51,683 bases of DNA from NCBI GenBank assembly GCA_037128595.1, contig JBAXWB010000032.1, forward strand, positions 1 to 51,683. The letters are read 5' to 3'. Below, piece after piece: positions 26,019 through 33,995 of this stretch; the stretch's first letter is position 1, and each line of letters begins with the position of its first letter. Under the pieces are notes generated by a model, which saw nothing but the letters and a program-made list of their open reading frames with translations, ran no database searches and was not told the DNA's origin. The position numbers and the translations under genes are program-made. This DNA comes from a bacterium. Its GTDB lineage: Bacteria; Verrucomicrobiota; Kiritimatiellia; CAIKKV01; CAITUY01.

Positions 26019-26771
26019 TTATTTGCCGCGTTTCTTCTTATACTCCGGACTGTTACGCAACTCCCGGGAGACCGTGTCTACCGTCCAGTGATCCCGCATG
26101 ACCCGTTCGACGTAGAGGGAGCTGCTGGCATCCGGATCACGGTTCAAGGTATCACGATACGCCTGGCGTACGATCTGTTGAGCCTGTTCCTGGCTGACAT
26201 CCCCCTTCTCGCGGCGTTCCGAACTTTTCTTGAGATCTGCCCGCACATCACGCTCACTCCACCCCTGGTTTTCCATCTTCGCCCGGTAGGTCGCCAACCC
26301 CTGTTGATCAGCCTCCCGGCCCAGAACATCCTGATACGCCCGCCGGATCATGTTATCGACTGACGCCGTGCCCTGCCGGGCATACTCATCACTTTTACGC
26401 AGCGCGTTCCGCACATCCTGCTCACTCCACTTGTCATCAATGATCCGGCTCCGGAACACCCGCAACCCCTGCTGATCGGGCTCCCGGTTGAGAATATCTT
26501 GATACGCCCGCCTCACGATCTGGTCCGGATCGTTCGACTGGTGCTCCGAATACCGCCGGTGGTCATCTCCCCGCCGATCGTCATCGCCCCGTCGATTGTC
26601 ATCATATTGATTGGAGTCCCTCGACGAGGTGTCGTTTCTTGAATTCCCCATCGACTTCATGACACCCCCGAGCCATGAGTCGTTCCCCTCGCCCCGGGCA
26701 ATCCCATCACTACCCGGCACCCCCTGCATCACAACCCCCACCACTACCGCCAATAAAATCTTCATTTTCAT
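26019..26771 (-). CDS. Secreted protein with three DUF4214-type repeats
   Basis: 250 residues with a signal peptide (MKMKILLAVVVGVVMQGVPG), an Asp/Arg-rich linker of about 50 residues (DDNRRGDDDRRGDDHRR) and three repeats of about 55 residues, each opening IVRRAYQDILNREPDQQGL or similar and closing with WSEQDVRNALRKSDEY. This is the DUF4214 pattern known from surface and cellulosome-like proteins, where its function is unclear. AAGGAAA stands about ten bases before the first ATG. It probably acts in the periplasm or outside the cell. Confidence 0.8.
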   Translation of the reverse strand: MKMKILLAVVVGVVMQGVPGSDGIARGEGNDSWLGGVMKSMGNSRNDTSSRDSNQYDDNRRGDDDRRGDDHRRYSEHQSNDPDQIVRRAYQDILNREPDQQGLRVFRSRIIDDKWSEQDVRNALRKSDEYARQGTASVDNMIRRAYQDVLGREADQQGLATYRAKMENQGWSERDVRADLKKSSERREKGDVSQEQAQQIVRQAYRDTLNRDPDASSSLYVERVMRDHWTVDTVSRELRNSPEYKKKRGK

Positions 26772-26884
26772 GATATTTGTTTCCTTTCTCTTGCGTCTTC
26801 ATCCTATCAAAACCCGCCTGCGGCACCATTTCTTTTAATGGAATCATCTGGTGTTTTGCGGAAATGGGTGTAATATAGAAACAT

Positions 26885-27118
26885 ATGAAAAGTCAGGAAG
26901 CTATTCTCCGCCGTCGCGAGGCAGAGATCAAGACCGGTCAAGAGGCGCTCGCCCACGCTCTCACGAAGTCCCTTGTGCTGCTCCGCTTCAAAGGTAACTG
27001 CAAGTGCGGTATGATGCTGACGGAACAGGACAAGAAGCCCAATGCGGAAACCTATCTCTGTCCGCATTGCGGAAAATCCGGTGCCCCGGTCGTTGCCGCC
27101 GCTACGTCCAAGAAGTAA
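26885..27118 (+). CDS. Small zinc-ribbon protein
   Basis: 77 residues. A basic helical start (SQEAILRRREAEIKTGQEAL) followed by a four-cysteine zinc ribbon (CKCGMM ... CPHCGK, about 40-66) and a short Ala/Lys tail. It stands alone between two minus-strand genes. No family name recognised; nucleic-acid or protein binding is possible. Confidence 0.6.
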   Translation: MKSQEAILRRREAEIKTGQEALAHALTKSLVLLRFKGNCKCGMMLTEQDKKPNAETYLCPHCGKSGAPVVAAATSKK

Positions 27119-27156
27119 TGGCCACCCTGCCCGTCGCCCGGGCAGGATGAATCAAG

Positions 27157-27921
27157 TTACCTGTCCTCGATTTTTCCCAACGCGCGAAGCAAGCCATCCA
27201 AAATGGTGATGGGATGCGGCGGACAGCCCGGAATATAGACATCCACCGGCACCACGCTTGAGGCCCCGTTGTTGGTTTCAGGCCCATCCACATAGAGGCC
27301 ACCTGCAATGGCGCACGCCCCAACGGCAATCACCAACTTTGGAGCCGGCACCGCGTCATAGGTCTTTCTCAGCGCCAGTTCCATATTTTTGGTTACCGGC
27401 CCGGTGATCAGAATCCCGTCGGCGTGACGGGGCGCCGCCACAAACTGGATCCCGAACCGGCCCAGATCAAACACGACGGTCGTCAACACGTTGCAGTCCG
27501 CTTCACAGGCATTACAGCCCCCCGCACTGACCTCCCTCAACTTCAGGGAGCGCCCGAATAACTTCCTCATTTTCCCATCCAACGCCGCCTGCAACGCGGG
27601 TTCCCCCGCCCCCAGCACCAGCGCCTCACGCGTCCGCGCCGCCAATTGATGATCTCTGGTAAAGGTAATCGCCCCTTTCGGGAAGGCCTTCTCGCATTCG
27701 CCGCAAAACAGACAGCGCCCGATGTCGAGAGTCAAGCGGCCGGCCTGCTCCCCTAACGCGCCCACGGGACAAACGGAAACGTCGCCCCCCCCGCCCGCAT
27801 CCACACAGGCCTGATTGATCACCGGACGTCCCTGAAACCGCGCCGGCAAGACCGGCGGCTTCGCTGGATACGCGATGGTCCGGTGCCCCTGCTTTATTCG
27901 TGCTGTAATAATATCTAACAT
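27157..27921 (-). CDS. Ehr-type complex: ferredoxin-like domain fused to HycG/NuoB-like subunit
   Basis: 254 residues from MLDIITARIKQGHRTI; GAGG stands five bases before this ATG (the frame opens at 27945). Residues about 35-90 are a two-cluster ferredoxin fold reduced to one cluster. CLFCGEC supplies three cysteines and the fourth is in SVCPVGAL, while the other set is gone (the first CxxCxxC became a single Cys before GGGGD, and its partner is Phe in EKAFP). Residues about 135-254 are the NuoB/HycG small subunit with N2-cluster cysteines in GGCNACEADC, VGACA and PGCPP. It should relay electrons to the membrane arm. Last gene of the operon; overlaps no neighbour if the chosen start is right. 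Confidence 0.85.
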   Translation of the reverse strand: MLDIITARIKQGHRTIAYPAKPPVLPARFQGRPVINQACVDAGGGGDVSVCPVGALGEQAGRLTLDIGRCLFCGECEKAFPKGAITFTRDHQLAARTREALVLGAGEPALQAALDGKMRKLFGRSLKLREVSAGGCNACEADCNVLTTVVFDLGRFGIQFVAAPRHADGILITGPVTKNMELALRKTYDAVPAPKLVIAVGACAIAGGLYVDGPETNNGASSVVPVDVYIPGCPPHPITILDGLLRALGKIEDR

Positions 27922-27928
27922 CTGGTCC

Positions 27929-29461
27929 TCACAAATCATGCCCACAGTAGGAAAGATTGAAACTCTTGTTGCAGAGAGGAAAATCGGAAATCTGCTGGTT
28001 GCGCATCGCCAGGGTCAGGCCCAGCCAATTATGGAAGGATGGGTCCACCACCTTGTAGGTCGCAAAGTGACCGGCCGAATCCGTCATCCCCACATGACAT
28101 ATCTCACCCCGCCAGCCCTCAACCAACGACACCACCAAGGCGTCCGGCATCAGGGCCTCCGGGATATTCAGGATCGGCCCGCCCGTCAGCATCTTCAATT
28201 GCTCCCGCACAAAATCGCCAGACCGCTGGATTTCCAGCCACCGGACATAGGCGCGCTCAAACACATCCCCGTTGCGGCCGGTCGACACGGGAATCTGGGA
28301 AAAGCGGTAAATGCCATAGGGGAAATCCTGGCGCACATCACACTCCAGCCCGCAGGCCCGGGCCGCCGGCCCCACCAGCCCGATTTCCAACGCCGTCTCC
28401 GGCGTCACCCGCCCCGTATCTTCAAAACGGCTCATGACCGACGGGGAGTTCCATAACAGGTTCACGGCATTGCCCACATCCCGCAGCGTGGCCTCCAGCC
28501 GTTTCAACAACTCCGCAATCGCCGCAGCGTCCACGTCATACGCGACCCCTCCGGGCCGCACCAATCCACGTCCAAACCGGTTGCCACACAGAATGGCGGT
28601 CATATTGAGAAAATCACCACGAAGCCGGCCGCAGTATGAGGCGGTCGGCAGAAATCCGATATCGCCCGCCATGGCACCCAGATCGCCCGTGTGGTTGGCC
28701 AGGCGCTCCAACTCCTGCGCCACTCCGCGCAGCACCTGCGCCTGGGCCGTCACCTGACACCCTGACAAGGCCTCCACGATCCGGCAATAGGCAACGGTAT
28801 GCGCCACGGTCGTATCGCCCGCCATCGTCTCCACCACGTGAATGGTCCGGGGATCCGGGCCGCCACGCAGCAAGCGCTCCACCCCGCGGTGTTGATACCC
28901 TAGCGAGATCTCCAGGTGAAAGACCTGTTCGCCATGACACTGGAACCGGAAATGACCCGGCTCAATGATTCCCGCATGGACCGGCCCCACGGACACTTCA
29001 TGAACCTCCTCGCCCTCCACACGATAGAAGTCGGTCACACCGACCATCGGCCTCTCACCGTCTGTCCGCCCCCAGGCATCGTGCCCCGGCCGGGCTGAGG
29101 TGACGAACCGGACCGGCTTGAGCCAGGGATGCCCTTCCGGCCGCAACCCGAATTGTTCAGCAATCTCGCGTTCAAACAGGTGGACCTGGGGACAGTCCGG
29201 CGTCAAGGAAGGAAAGGTTTCCCCTTCCACCCTCATCCGGGCGACCCGGAAGTTCCCATCATCGCGACAGGCCAGCACGGCGATGAGTTCCACCCCGTGC
29301 CCGTCTTCAGGGATGCGCCCGAAAAAGGCCGCCACATGCGCGCCATCCGCGACGGCTTCGACCAGGGACCGGCGAAAGACCACTCCATCCAGACAGGGCA
29401 GGTCGCTCCGTTGATACCGTTCGCCGTTATGAACCGGCAACCACTTCAAAATAGATGTCAT
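27929..29461 (-). CDS. Ehr-type complex: NuoC/NuoD-like (HycE/HyfG) large subunit without the NiFe site
   Basis: 510 residues. A NuoC-like domain (about 1-120) joined to a NuoD/HycE large-subunit domain, as in HyfG. The usual sequence DRVCGICGFAHS reads VVETMAGDTTVAHTVAY (about residue 210), so the proximal nickel cysteines are absent. The distal DPCxxC near the end reads SFNLSYCGHDL, again not a CxxC. The protein cannot hold a NiFe centre, which places this cluster with the hydrogenase-related Ehr complexes or complex I rather than hydrogenase 4. Start and stop overlap neighbours by 4 bases, typical of this operon. Confidence 0.9.
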   Translation of the reverse strand: MTSILKWLPVHNGERYQRSDLPCLDGVVFRRSLVEAVADGAHVAAFFGRIPEDGHGVELIAVLACRDDGNFRVARMRVEGETFPSLTPDCPQVHLFEREIAEQFGLRPEGHPWLKPVRFVTSARPGHDAWGRTDGERPMVGVTDFYRVEGEEVHEVSVGPVHAGIIEPGHFRFQCHGEQVFHLEISLGYQHRGVERLLRGGPDPRTIHVVETMAGDTTVAHTVAYCRIVEALSGCQVTAQAQVLRGVAQELERLANHTGDLGAMAGDIGFLPTASYCGRLRGDFLNMTAILCGNRFGRGLVRPGGVAYDVDAAAIAELLKRLEATLRDVGNAVNLLWNSPSVMSRFEDTGRVTPETALEIGLVGPAARACGLECDVRQDFPYGIYRFSQIPVSTGRNGDVFERAYVRWLEIQRSGDFVREQLKMLTGGPILNIPEALMPDALVVSLVEGWRGEICHVGMTDSAGHFATYKVVDPSFHNWLGLTLAMRNQQISDFPLCNKSFNLSYCGHDL

Positions 29462-30894
29462 GGATGTCCTCCCTCCAGATAGGCTGCCGCCTGATGCAGG
29501 AGGGTCTCCAGCGGATGCGGAATCCAGACCCCCAGCGTGAGCGCCAACACAAAAAAGATGATGATCGGGATCACCAATTGCGGACGGTCGCGATAGGGAG
29601 AGGCCGTCGCCTTGGCCGAGGGCACCCCCTGCACCACGCGTAGCACGGTCGCACCCATGCCGATGAATACAATCGCCAGAAGCGCCAGAAACAGACCGGC
29701 AATGACATATTTTCCAGACTGGATCGTCCCGATCAGAATGGTAAATTCGCTGATAAACGGCCCCCCGGGCGGCGATCCGGTCACCATCAGAAAGCCCGCC
29801 AGGAAGAGCGGACCGGAAAGTGGCAGCCGGTGCAGGGCCCCGCGCACATCATCCGTATTCTTACTGTCATAGGCGCGGTGGATATTACCGGCCGACAGGA
29901 ACATGACGCCTTTGGTCAGGCCGTTGGTGATCATATGCAGCAGGGCACCGAAGGTGGCCGCCCCGCCAATCCCGATCCCCAACACCAGAATCCCCATATG
30001 TTCGACGCTGGAATAAGCCAGCATCCGCTTGAAATCACGTTGCCGGATGACAAACACGGCCGCCACCGCCATGGAGAGCAGGCCCATGAAAATCAGGATC
30101 TCCCGGGCAAAGGCCGCCTCCGGGGCATTCCGGCAAATCTGATAGAACCGGAGAATGGCCAGAAAGGCGCAGCTCGTGACCCCGCCCGCCAGCAAGGCGC
30201 CGACCAGTCCCGGTGCCTCTCCATACGCATCCGGCTTCCAGGTATGCATGGGCGCCAGGCCCATCTTGGTGCCATAGCCGACCAGCAGCAGCACAAAGGC
30301 CGCATGGAGCCAGGGCGGCGAAAGTTTTGGGGCGAGATGAACCAGATCATCCAGCAGCAACGTAGGCTCCAGACCAGCGTGAATCGAAGAGTACGCCAGG
30401 AAGAAAGTACCCAGCAAGGCCAGGGCAATCCCCACCGACCCGATCAGCAGGTATTTCCAGGTAGCCTCCAGTGAGCGGGGATTGTGGTTGAAAAACAGCA
30501 ACGGGGCCGTCGCCAGGGTAGTGGCCTCTATGGCAACCCACATCAACCCGAGATGATGCGCCAGGATCACCAATGTCATCATGCCCAGCATGGCGAGCAG
30601 ACAGGCGCAAAAGACCCGGTTCGAGCGCTCCGGCCGCAGCGCCAGATAGGCGGGCGCATACAACGAACAGAGGAAAAACACGATACTGACAAAGCCCAAC
30701 ACGAGCGTGCTGACCGGATCCAGCACCAGCCAGCCCTTCAGTGCAGAGACCGGCTCACCCGCCACCGCCACACCCGTCATCACAAGATGCGCGACCCCAC
30801 CCACCGGCACCAGCCAGGGTCGCCACCGGTTTGAGGGAATGGCCGCAGCCACTGCCGCACACAACAAAGGAACAAGAAATAGAAACCAGACCAT
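29458..30894 (-). CDS. Ehr-type complex: HyfF/NuoN-like antiporter subunit
   Basis: 478 residues, about 13-14 membrane segments. The family signature GYGTKMGLAPMHTWKPDAYGEAPG with the channel lysine (about residue 220) and an early glutamate in the VAIEATTLATAPLLF segment identify a Mrp/NuoN-type ion-translocating subunit, closest to HyfF/EchA-like proteins. Expected to move H+ or Na+. It lies between HyfE-like and large-subunit genes, four bases after the former and overlapping the latter. Confidence 0.9.
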   Translation of the reverse strand: MVWFLFLVPLLCAAVAAAIPSNRWRPWLVPVGGVAHLVMTGVAVAGEPVSALKGWLVLDPVSTLVLGFVSIVFFLCSLYAPAYLALRPERSNRVFCACLLAMLGMMTLVILAHHLGLMWVAIEATTLATAPLLFFNHNPRSLEATWKYLLIGSVGIALALLGTFFLAYSSIHAGLEPTLLLDDLVHLAPKLSPPWLHAAFVLLLVGYGTKMGLAPMHTWKPDAYGEAPGLVGALLAGGVTSCAFLAILRFYQICRNAPEAAFAREILIFMGLLSMAVAAVFVIRQRDFKRMLAYSSVEHMGILVLGIGIGGAATFGALLHMITNGLTKGVMFLSAGNIHRAYDSKNTDDVRGALHRLPLSGPLFLAGFLMVTGSPPGGPFISEFTILIGTIQSGKYVIAGLFLALLAIVFIGMGATVLRVVQGVPSAKATASPYRDRPQLVIPIIIFFVLALTLGVWIPHPLETLLHQAAAYLEGGHP

Positions 30895-30897
30895 ATG

Positions 30898-31539
30898 TTA
30901 CTCCTTCAATTCAGACAGCATCTGGGTGCTCACAGAGGAGAATTCCCTGCTGATTTTGTGAATGATGATGCCCATGACGAAAATGGCGACGAACAGATCC
31001 AACAGCACTCCCAATTCCACCAGGAAGGGAATCGCCTCCATCAGGAGCATACCGAAAATAAACACCCCATTTTCCAGGATCAGATACCCCACCACCTGGG
31101 TAATCGCCTTCGTGCGGGTCGTCAACATCAGAAACCCGGTCAGCACTGTGGAAAGGGCGGCCGGGACGATCAGTGAGCCCATCTCCCCATGGTCGATCGG
31201 CAGGGTGCGCGCGAACAATACCGCCAGCCCCGTCCCGACGGCTCCCAGAAAAAGCGAGGCGATAAACCCGACAATCGGCTCCACCTCGCGGCGGATCACT
31301 ACGTCCCGGATCGCATTAAAAAGCATGCGGGGAATCACCACCCCTTTCAGGAAAATGGTGGCAAGGGCCATCATGGCCACCCAGAGCACCAGGGAGCCAT
31401 GAGCCAGGGCGATCAGCACCCCCAGCAGCATCCCCTGCACCGCAACGGCCTGGATGACCGTTCGCATCCGGCTCGCACCAAGGGCCACAAAATTCAACAG
31501 AAGAACCAGTACCAGAATCGGATCGATCAATGAGTTCAT
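30898..31539 (-). CDS. Ehr-type complex: HyfE-like membrane subunit (NuoK-related)
   Basis: 213 residues, about six membrane segments. It resembles HyfE, whose C-terminal half is NuoK-like (NGVFIFGMLLMEAIPFLVELGVLLDLFVAIFVMGIIIHKI is a conserved stretch). Conserved glutamates sit within membrane segments, as expected for proton translocation. Its ATG overlaps the stop of the AlbA_2 gene upstream (ATGA), so translation may be coupled to that unusual gene. Confidence 0.87.
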   Translation of the reverse strand: MNSLIDPILVLVLLLNFVALGASRMRTVIQAVAVQGMLLGVLIALAHGSLVLWVAMMALATIFLKGVVIPRMLFNAIRDVVIRREVEPIVGFIASLFLGAVGTGLAVLFARTLPIDHGEMGSLIVPAALSTVLTGFLMLTTRTKAITQVVGYLILENGVFIFGMLLMEAIPFLVELGVLLDLFVAIFVMGIIIHKISREFSSVSTQMLSELKE

Positions 31540-33023
31540 AGGTTCTTCCCATCTTTACCAAAGGCAATAACATGCCACTGCCCATTTTTTGTGGCCCCGG
31601 TTCGCACCAACCGGCCACTCTTTTTTAGTACGGCAATTCGTTTTTCAATTCCCCGCGACGTCATCTGCAGCATCTTCGCCACCTCTTGAATGGTCAAATC
31701 CGGGCTATTGGCGAAAAGTTTAAGAATTCGGTTATCCGTTTCTCCCGAACTTTCTCCCGAACTTTCTCCCGAACTTTCTCCCGCGCCCGTTCCATGTCCG
31801 GGAATACTTACATCCCCTGTCGGCTGACTGACTTGAGCCGCCCTAACGGTACAAAGCAACATAAACGATTCAACCCGATATTCCGGCTCCGGAAGTCCGA
31901 GCTCCGTCAATTCGGCGCACATCCGGTCGACTCCTTCGCCAAACTCTTTGACATACCCGTAGTCACGCAAAAACGCCGCAATTTTCGGGTTTCGTGAAAA
32001 GTGAACCTTACGCATCGTGTTCAACCGAACCAATCCCGGTAAGGTGCCAGGGCTTTCGACCACCAACCGGTCGTCGAACATCTTGATCTGGATGTCGGTT
32101 CCCTTGATGCTGTAGTCGCGATGAGCGACGGCATTAACGAGAATCTCCTGCCGCACAAATTCCGGGTATTGGGTATCCGTGACAAACAACCCGCCTTTAC
32201 CAAGATAGGTATGTTCCTTGATTTGTGTTGAAACAAATGTGATGGCTTTCTGAACAGTTTCCAGGATCGTCCCCTCGAAGGAAACATCCTTGATCACATT
32301 CATGTTGGCGCCGGTTTTCTCATCCGTGCCCTCGTAACGTATAAATCTCACCCGTGCCCGGGGGAAATACTGTTGAGGCGCCTTGCCGAATAGAAGAATG
32401 GCAGCGGTGCTAACTTGTTCCACAGCCTTCTCCATCCGGATAAAACCATGATTTTCGCGCAGATAATGTAAGGGGGACTTCGAATAGCCAATTCGCTTCG
32501 CGTAAGCACGCACCCGTTCAAGATCCAAATCGGTGAGCCCCGCACCAGCAACCAGTGTATCTTCATAGAACCGGTCGCCTTTGTCGTACATTAACTGCAT
32601 ACGTTCATCGAAGGTCAGCTTCTTCGATTTGTCGCCCACGCGATAAAACACCTCATCTGCTTGATTGGCGTGTACGGACTGGCTCTGATGCACTGTTATC
32701 ATCAATACCTTATTGGGTCGCCCGACACGATCGACACATCCAAGCTGCTTAAAATCCACCTTTACCGTGGGCCGGCAGAAATCAAACGGTACCCGCAGAA
32801 GTTCATTCACCTTTTCTTCCTGGCCAGCAAGCCCCTCGACCTCGCCGCGGTCATTGACCCCAACCAGAATAGTCCCCCCATCGGCATTGGCAAACGCTAC
32901 AAGCGATATGGCCAATGCCTTCGGCTCCACCAGAATGCTTTTACGATCAAAGCATTGGCCTTCCTTCTGTTGAAACAAGTTATTGATCACAGCGTGGTTT
33001 CCTTCGACTGATAAACTCTTCAA
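31536..33023 (-). CDS. AlbA_2 (Schlafen-like) and HATPase_c_4 regulator, inserted in the Ehr operon
   Basis: About 495 residues. Residues about 15-130 form an AlbA_2/Schlafen-AlbA_2 DNA-binding domain (EPKALAISLVAFANADGGTI is the signature). About 200-400 is an HATPase_c_4 ATP-binding module (QEILVNAVAHRDYSIKGT, with the N-box-like Asn and the H-R-D-Y motif; SPGTLPGLVRLNTM). The end is a winged-helix (TIQEVAKMLQMTSRGIEKRIAVLKKSGRL). A linker has a 12-bp tandem repeat encoding GESSGESSGESSGE. It starts with a TTG (a GTG at codon 12 with AAGGA upstream is the alternative). Probably a transcriptional regulator. It is AT-richer than the genes on both sides, which suggests acquisition. Confidence 0.85.
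   Translation of the reverse strand: MKSLSVEGNHAVINNLFQQKEGQCFDRKSILVEPKALAISLVAFANADGGTILVGVNDRGEVEGLAGQEEKVNELLRVPFDFCRPTVKVDFKQLGCVDRVGRPNKVLMITVHQSQSVHANQADEVFYRVGDKSKKLTFDERMQLMYDKGDRFYEDTLVAGAGLTDLDLERVRAYAKRIGYSKSPLHYLRENHGFIRMEKAVEQVSTAAILLFGKAPQQYFPRARVRFIRYEGTDEKTGANMNVIKDVSFEGTILETVQKAITFVSTQIKEHTYLGKGGLFVTDTQYPEFVRQEILVNAVAHRDYSIKGTDIQIKMFDDRLVVESPGTLPGLVRLNTMRKVHFSRNPKIAAFLRDYGYVKEFGEGVDRMCAELTELGLPEPEYRVESFMLLCTVRAAQVSQPTGDVSIPGHGTGAGESSGESSGESSGETDNRILKLFANSPDLTIQEVAKMLQMTSRGIEKRIAVLKKSGRLVRTGATKNGQWHVIAFGKDGKNL
31739..31784. repeat. 12-bp tandem repeat in the AlbA_2 gene
   Basis: The unit TTTCTCCCGAAC recurs almost perfectly about 3.5-4 times. On the coding strand it encodes repeated GESS. 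Changes in copy number would alter linker length in steps of four residues without breaking the frame. Confidence 0.85.
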
Positions 33024-33032
33024 TCATTCGCG

Positions 33033-33941
33033 TTACCTCAGCAGCAGAATGACACCAAAGGTCGACAGCAGACAGGCCGCCACCAGGAACGTGGGAACAA
33101 ACACCATGCGAAAACGCGCCATCATCGACTCTACCACGCCGATCACCACCGCCAGCCCCAGCATGCCGGCGACAAACAGCCCCCAGTCCGCCCAGGCATT
33201 ACCAGCTTCAAAAGGAGCCACGACCCGTAACAGGACCGCCCCCATCACAAACAGCTTCATCGCCGCCCCATACTGGATCATCCCCAACGCCGGCCCGCTG
33301 TGGTCCAGCACCATCACCTCATGGATCATGGTGAGTTCCAGATGCGTATTCGGATCATCAAAGGGAATACGGGAATTCTCGACCAACAGCACAATGAACA
33401 GACTCGCCGCCACCAGGACCAGCGAGGGGGCCGCCACGCCGGCGCCCAGCGGGAAGGTCCCATCCAGCATGGTCGTCAGCGACAACGAGGCCGACAACTT
33501 GGCCAGCACCAGAAAACAGAAGAACAGGGCCGGTTCCGCCAGACAGGAGAAGGTCACCTCCCGTGCCGCCCCCATCCCCTCAAAGGCCGAACCCGTGTCC
33601 AATGCGGCCGAGGCCGTAAAAAACCGCGCCAAAGCGAATAGGTAGGCGAACAGGATCATGTCGCCCGCAAACGAAACCGGCGCACTGTGCCCGCCAAACG
33701 GGACTAACATCCCCGCCAATAACGCGGTAGCCACCCCGACCACGGGTCCCGCCCGGAACACCCAGGTCGTCGTCGTGCTGAAGACTGAACCTTTCTGGAA
33801 CAACCGGATCAGGTCGTAATACGGTTGCAGAAAAGGAGGCCCGTTCCGGCCGCCAAACAGGGCCTTGGTCTTGCCAATGACCCCCAGCAACAGGGGCGGC
33901 AATACCAGTAATAAAAACAGATGCACAAAAATTTGACTCAT
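33033..33941 (-). CDS. Ehr-type complex: HyfC/NuoH-like membrane subunit
   Basis: 302 residues from MSQIFVHLFLLLVLPPLLLG. A NuoH/HyfC/EchB-family subunit: GRNGPPFLQPYYDLIRLFQKGS is the family's cytoplasmic quinone-side loop, followed by about seven more membrane segments with conserved Glu/Asp (SRIPFDDPNTHLELTMIHEVM). It anchors the peripheral electron-transfer arm to the membrane. The frame opens at 33974, but those codons are a CCCTCTCCCC repeat, so I start at 33941. Confidence 0.9.
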   Translation of the reverse strand: MSQIFVHLFLLLVLPPLLLGVIGKTKALFGGRNGPPFLQPYYDLIRLFQKGSVFSTTTTWVFRAGPVVGVATALLAGMLVPFGGHSAPVSFAGDMILFAYLFALARFFTASAALDTGSAFEGMGAAREVTFSCLAEPALFFCFLVLAKLSASLSLTTMLDGTFPLGAGVAAPSLVLVAASLFIVLLVENSRIPFDDPNTHLELTMIHEVMVLDHSGPALGMIQYGAAMKLFVMGAVLLRVVAPFEAGNAWADWGLFVAGMLGLAVVIGVVESMMARFRMVFVPTFLVAACLLSTFGVILLLR

Positions 33942-33947
33942 AAATTC

Positions 33948-33983
33948 ACCCTCACCCCAGCCCTCTCCCCTCAAGGGAGAGGG
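33948..33983. repeat. CCCTCACCCCAGCCCTCTCC hairpin, short copy
   Basis: CACCCTCACCCCAGCCCTCT then CCC, loop CTCAA, and GGGAGAGGG: a perfect 9-bp stem. Same repeat as at 10803-10872. It lies between two Ehr genes. Confidence 0.7.
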
Positions 33984-33995
33984 AGGCCTTTCAAC

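Noticed and set aside
27929-29461. NiFe hydrogenase large subunit
   Set aside because: Both CxxC pairs needed for the NiFe centre are missing, so the cluster should not be called a hydrogenase.
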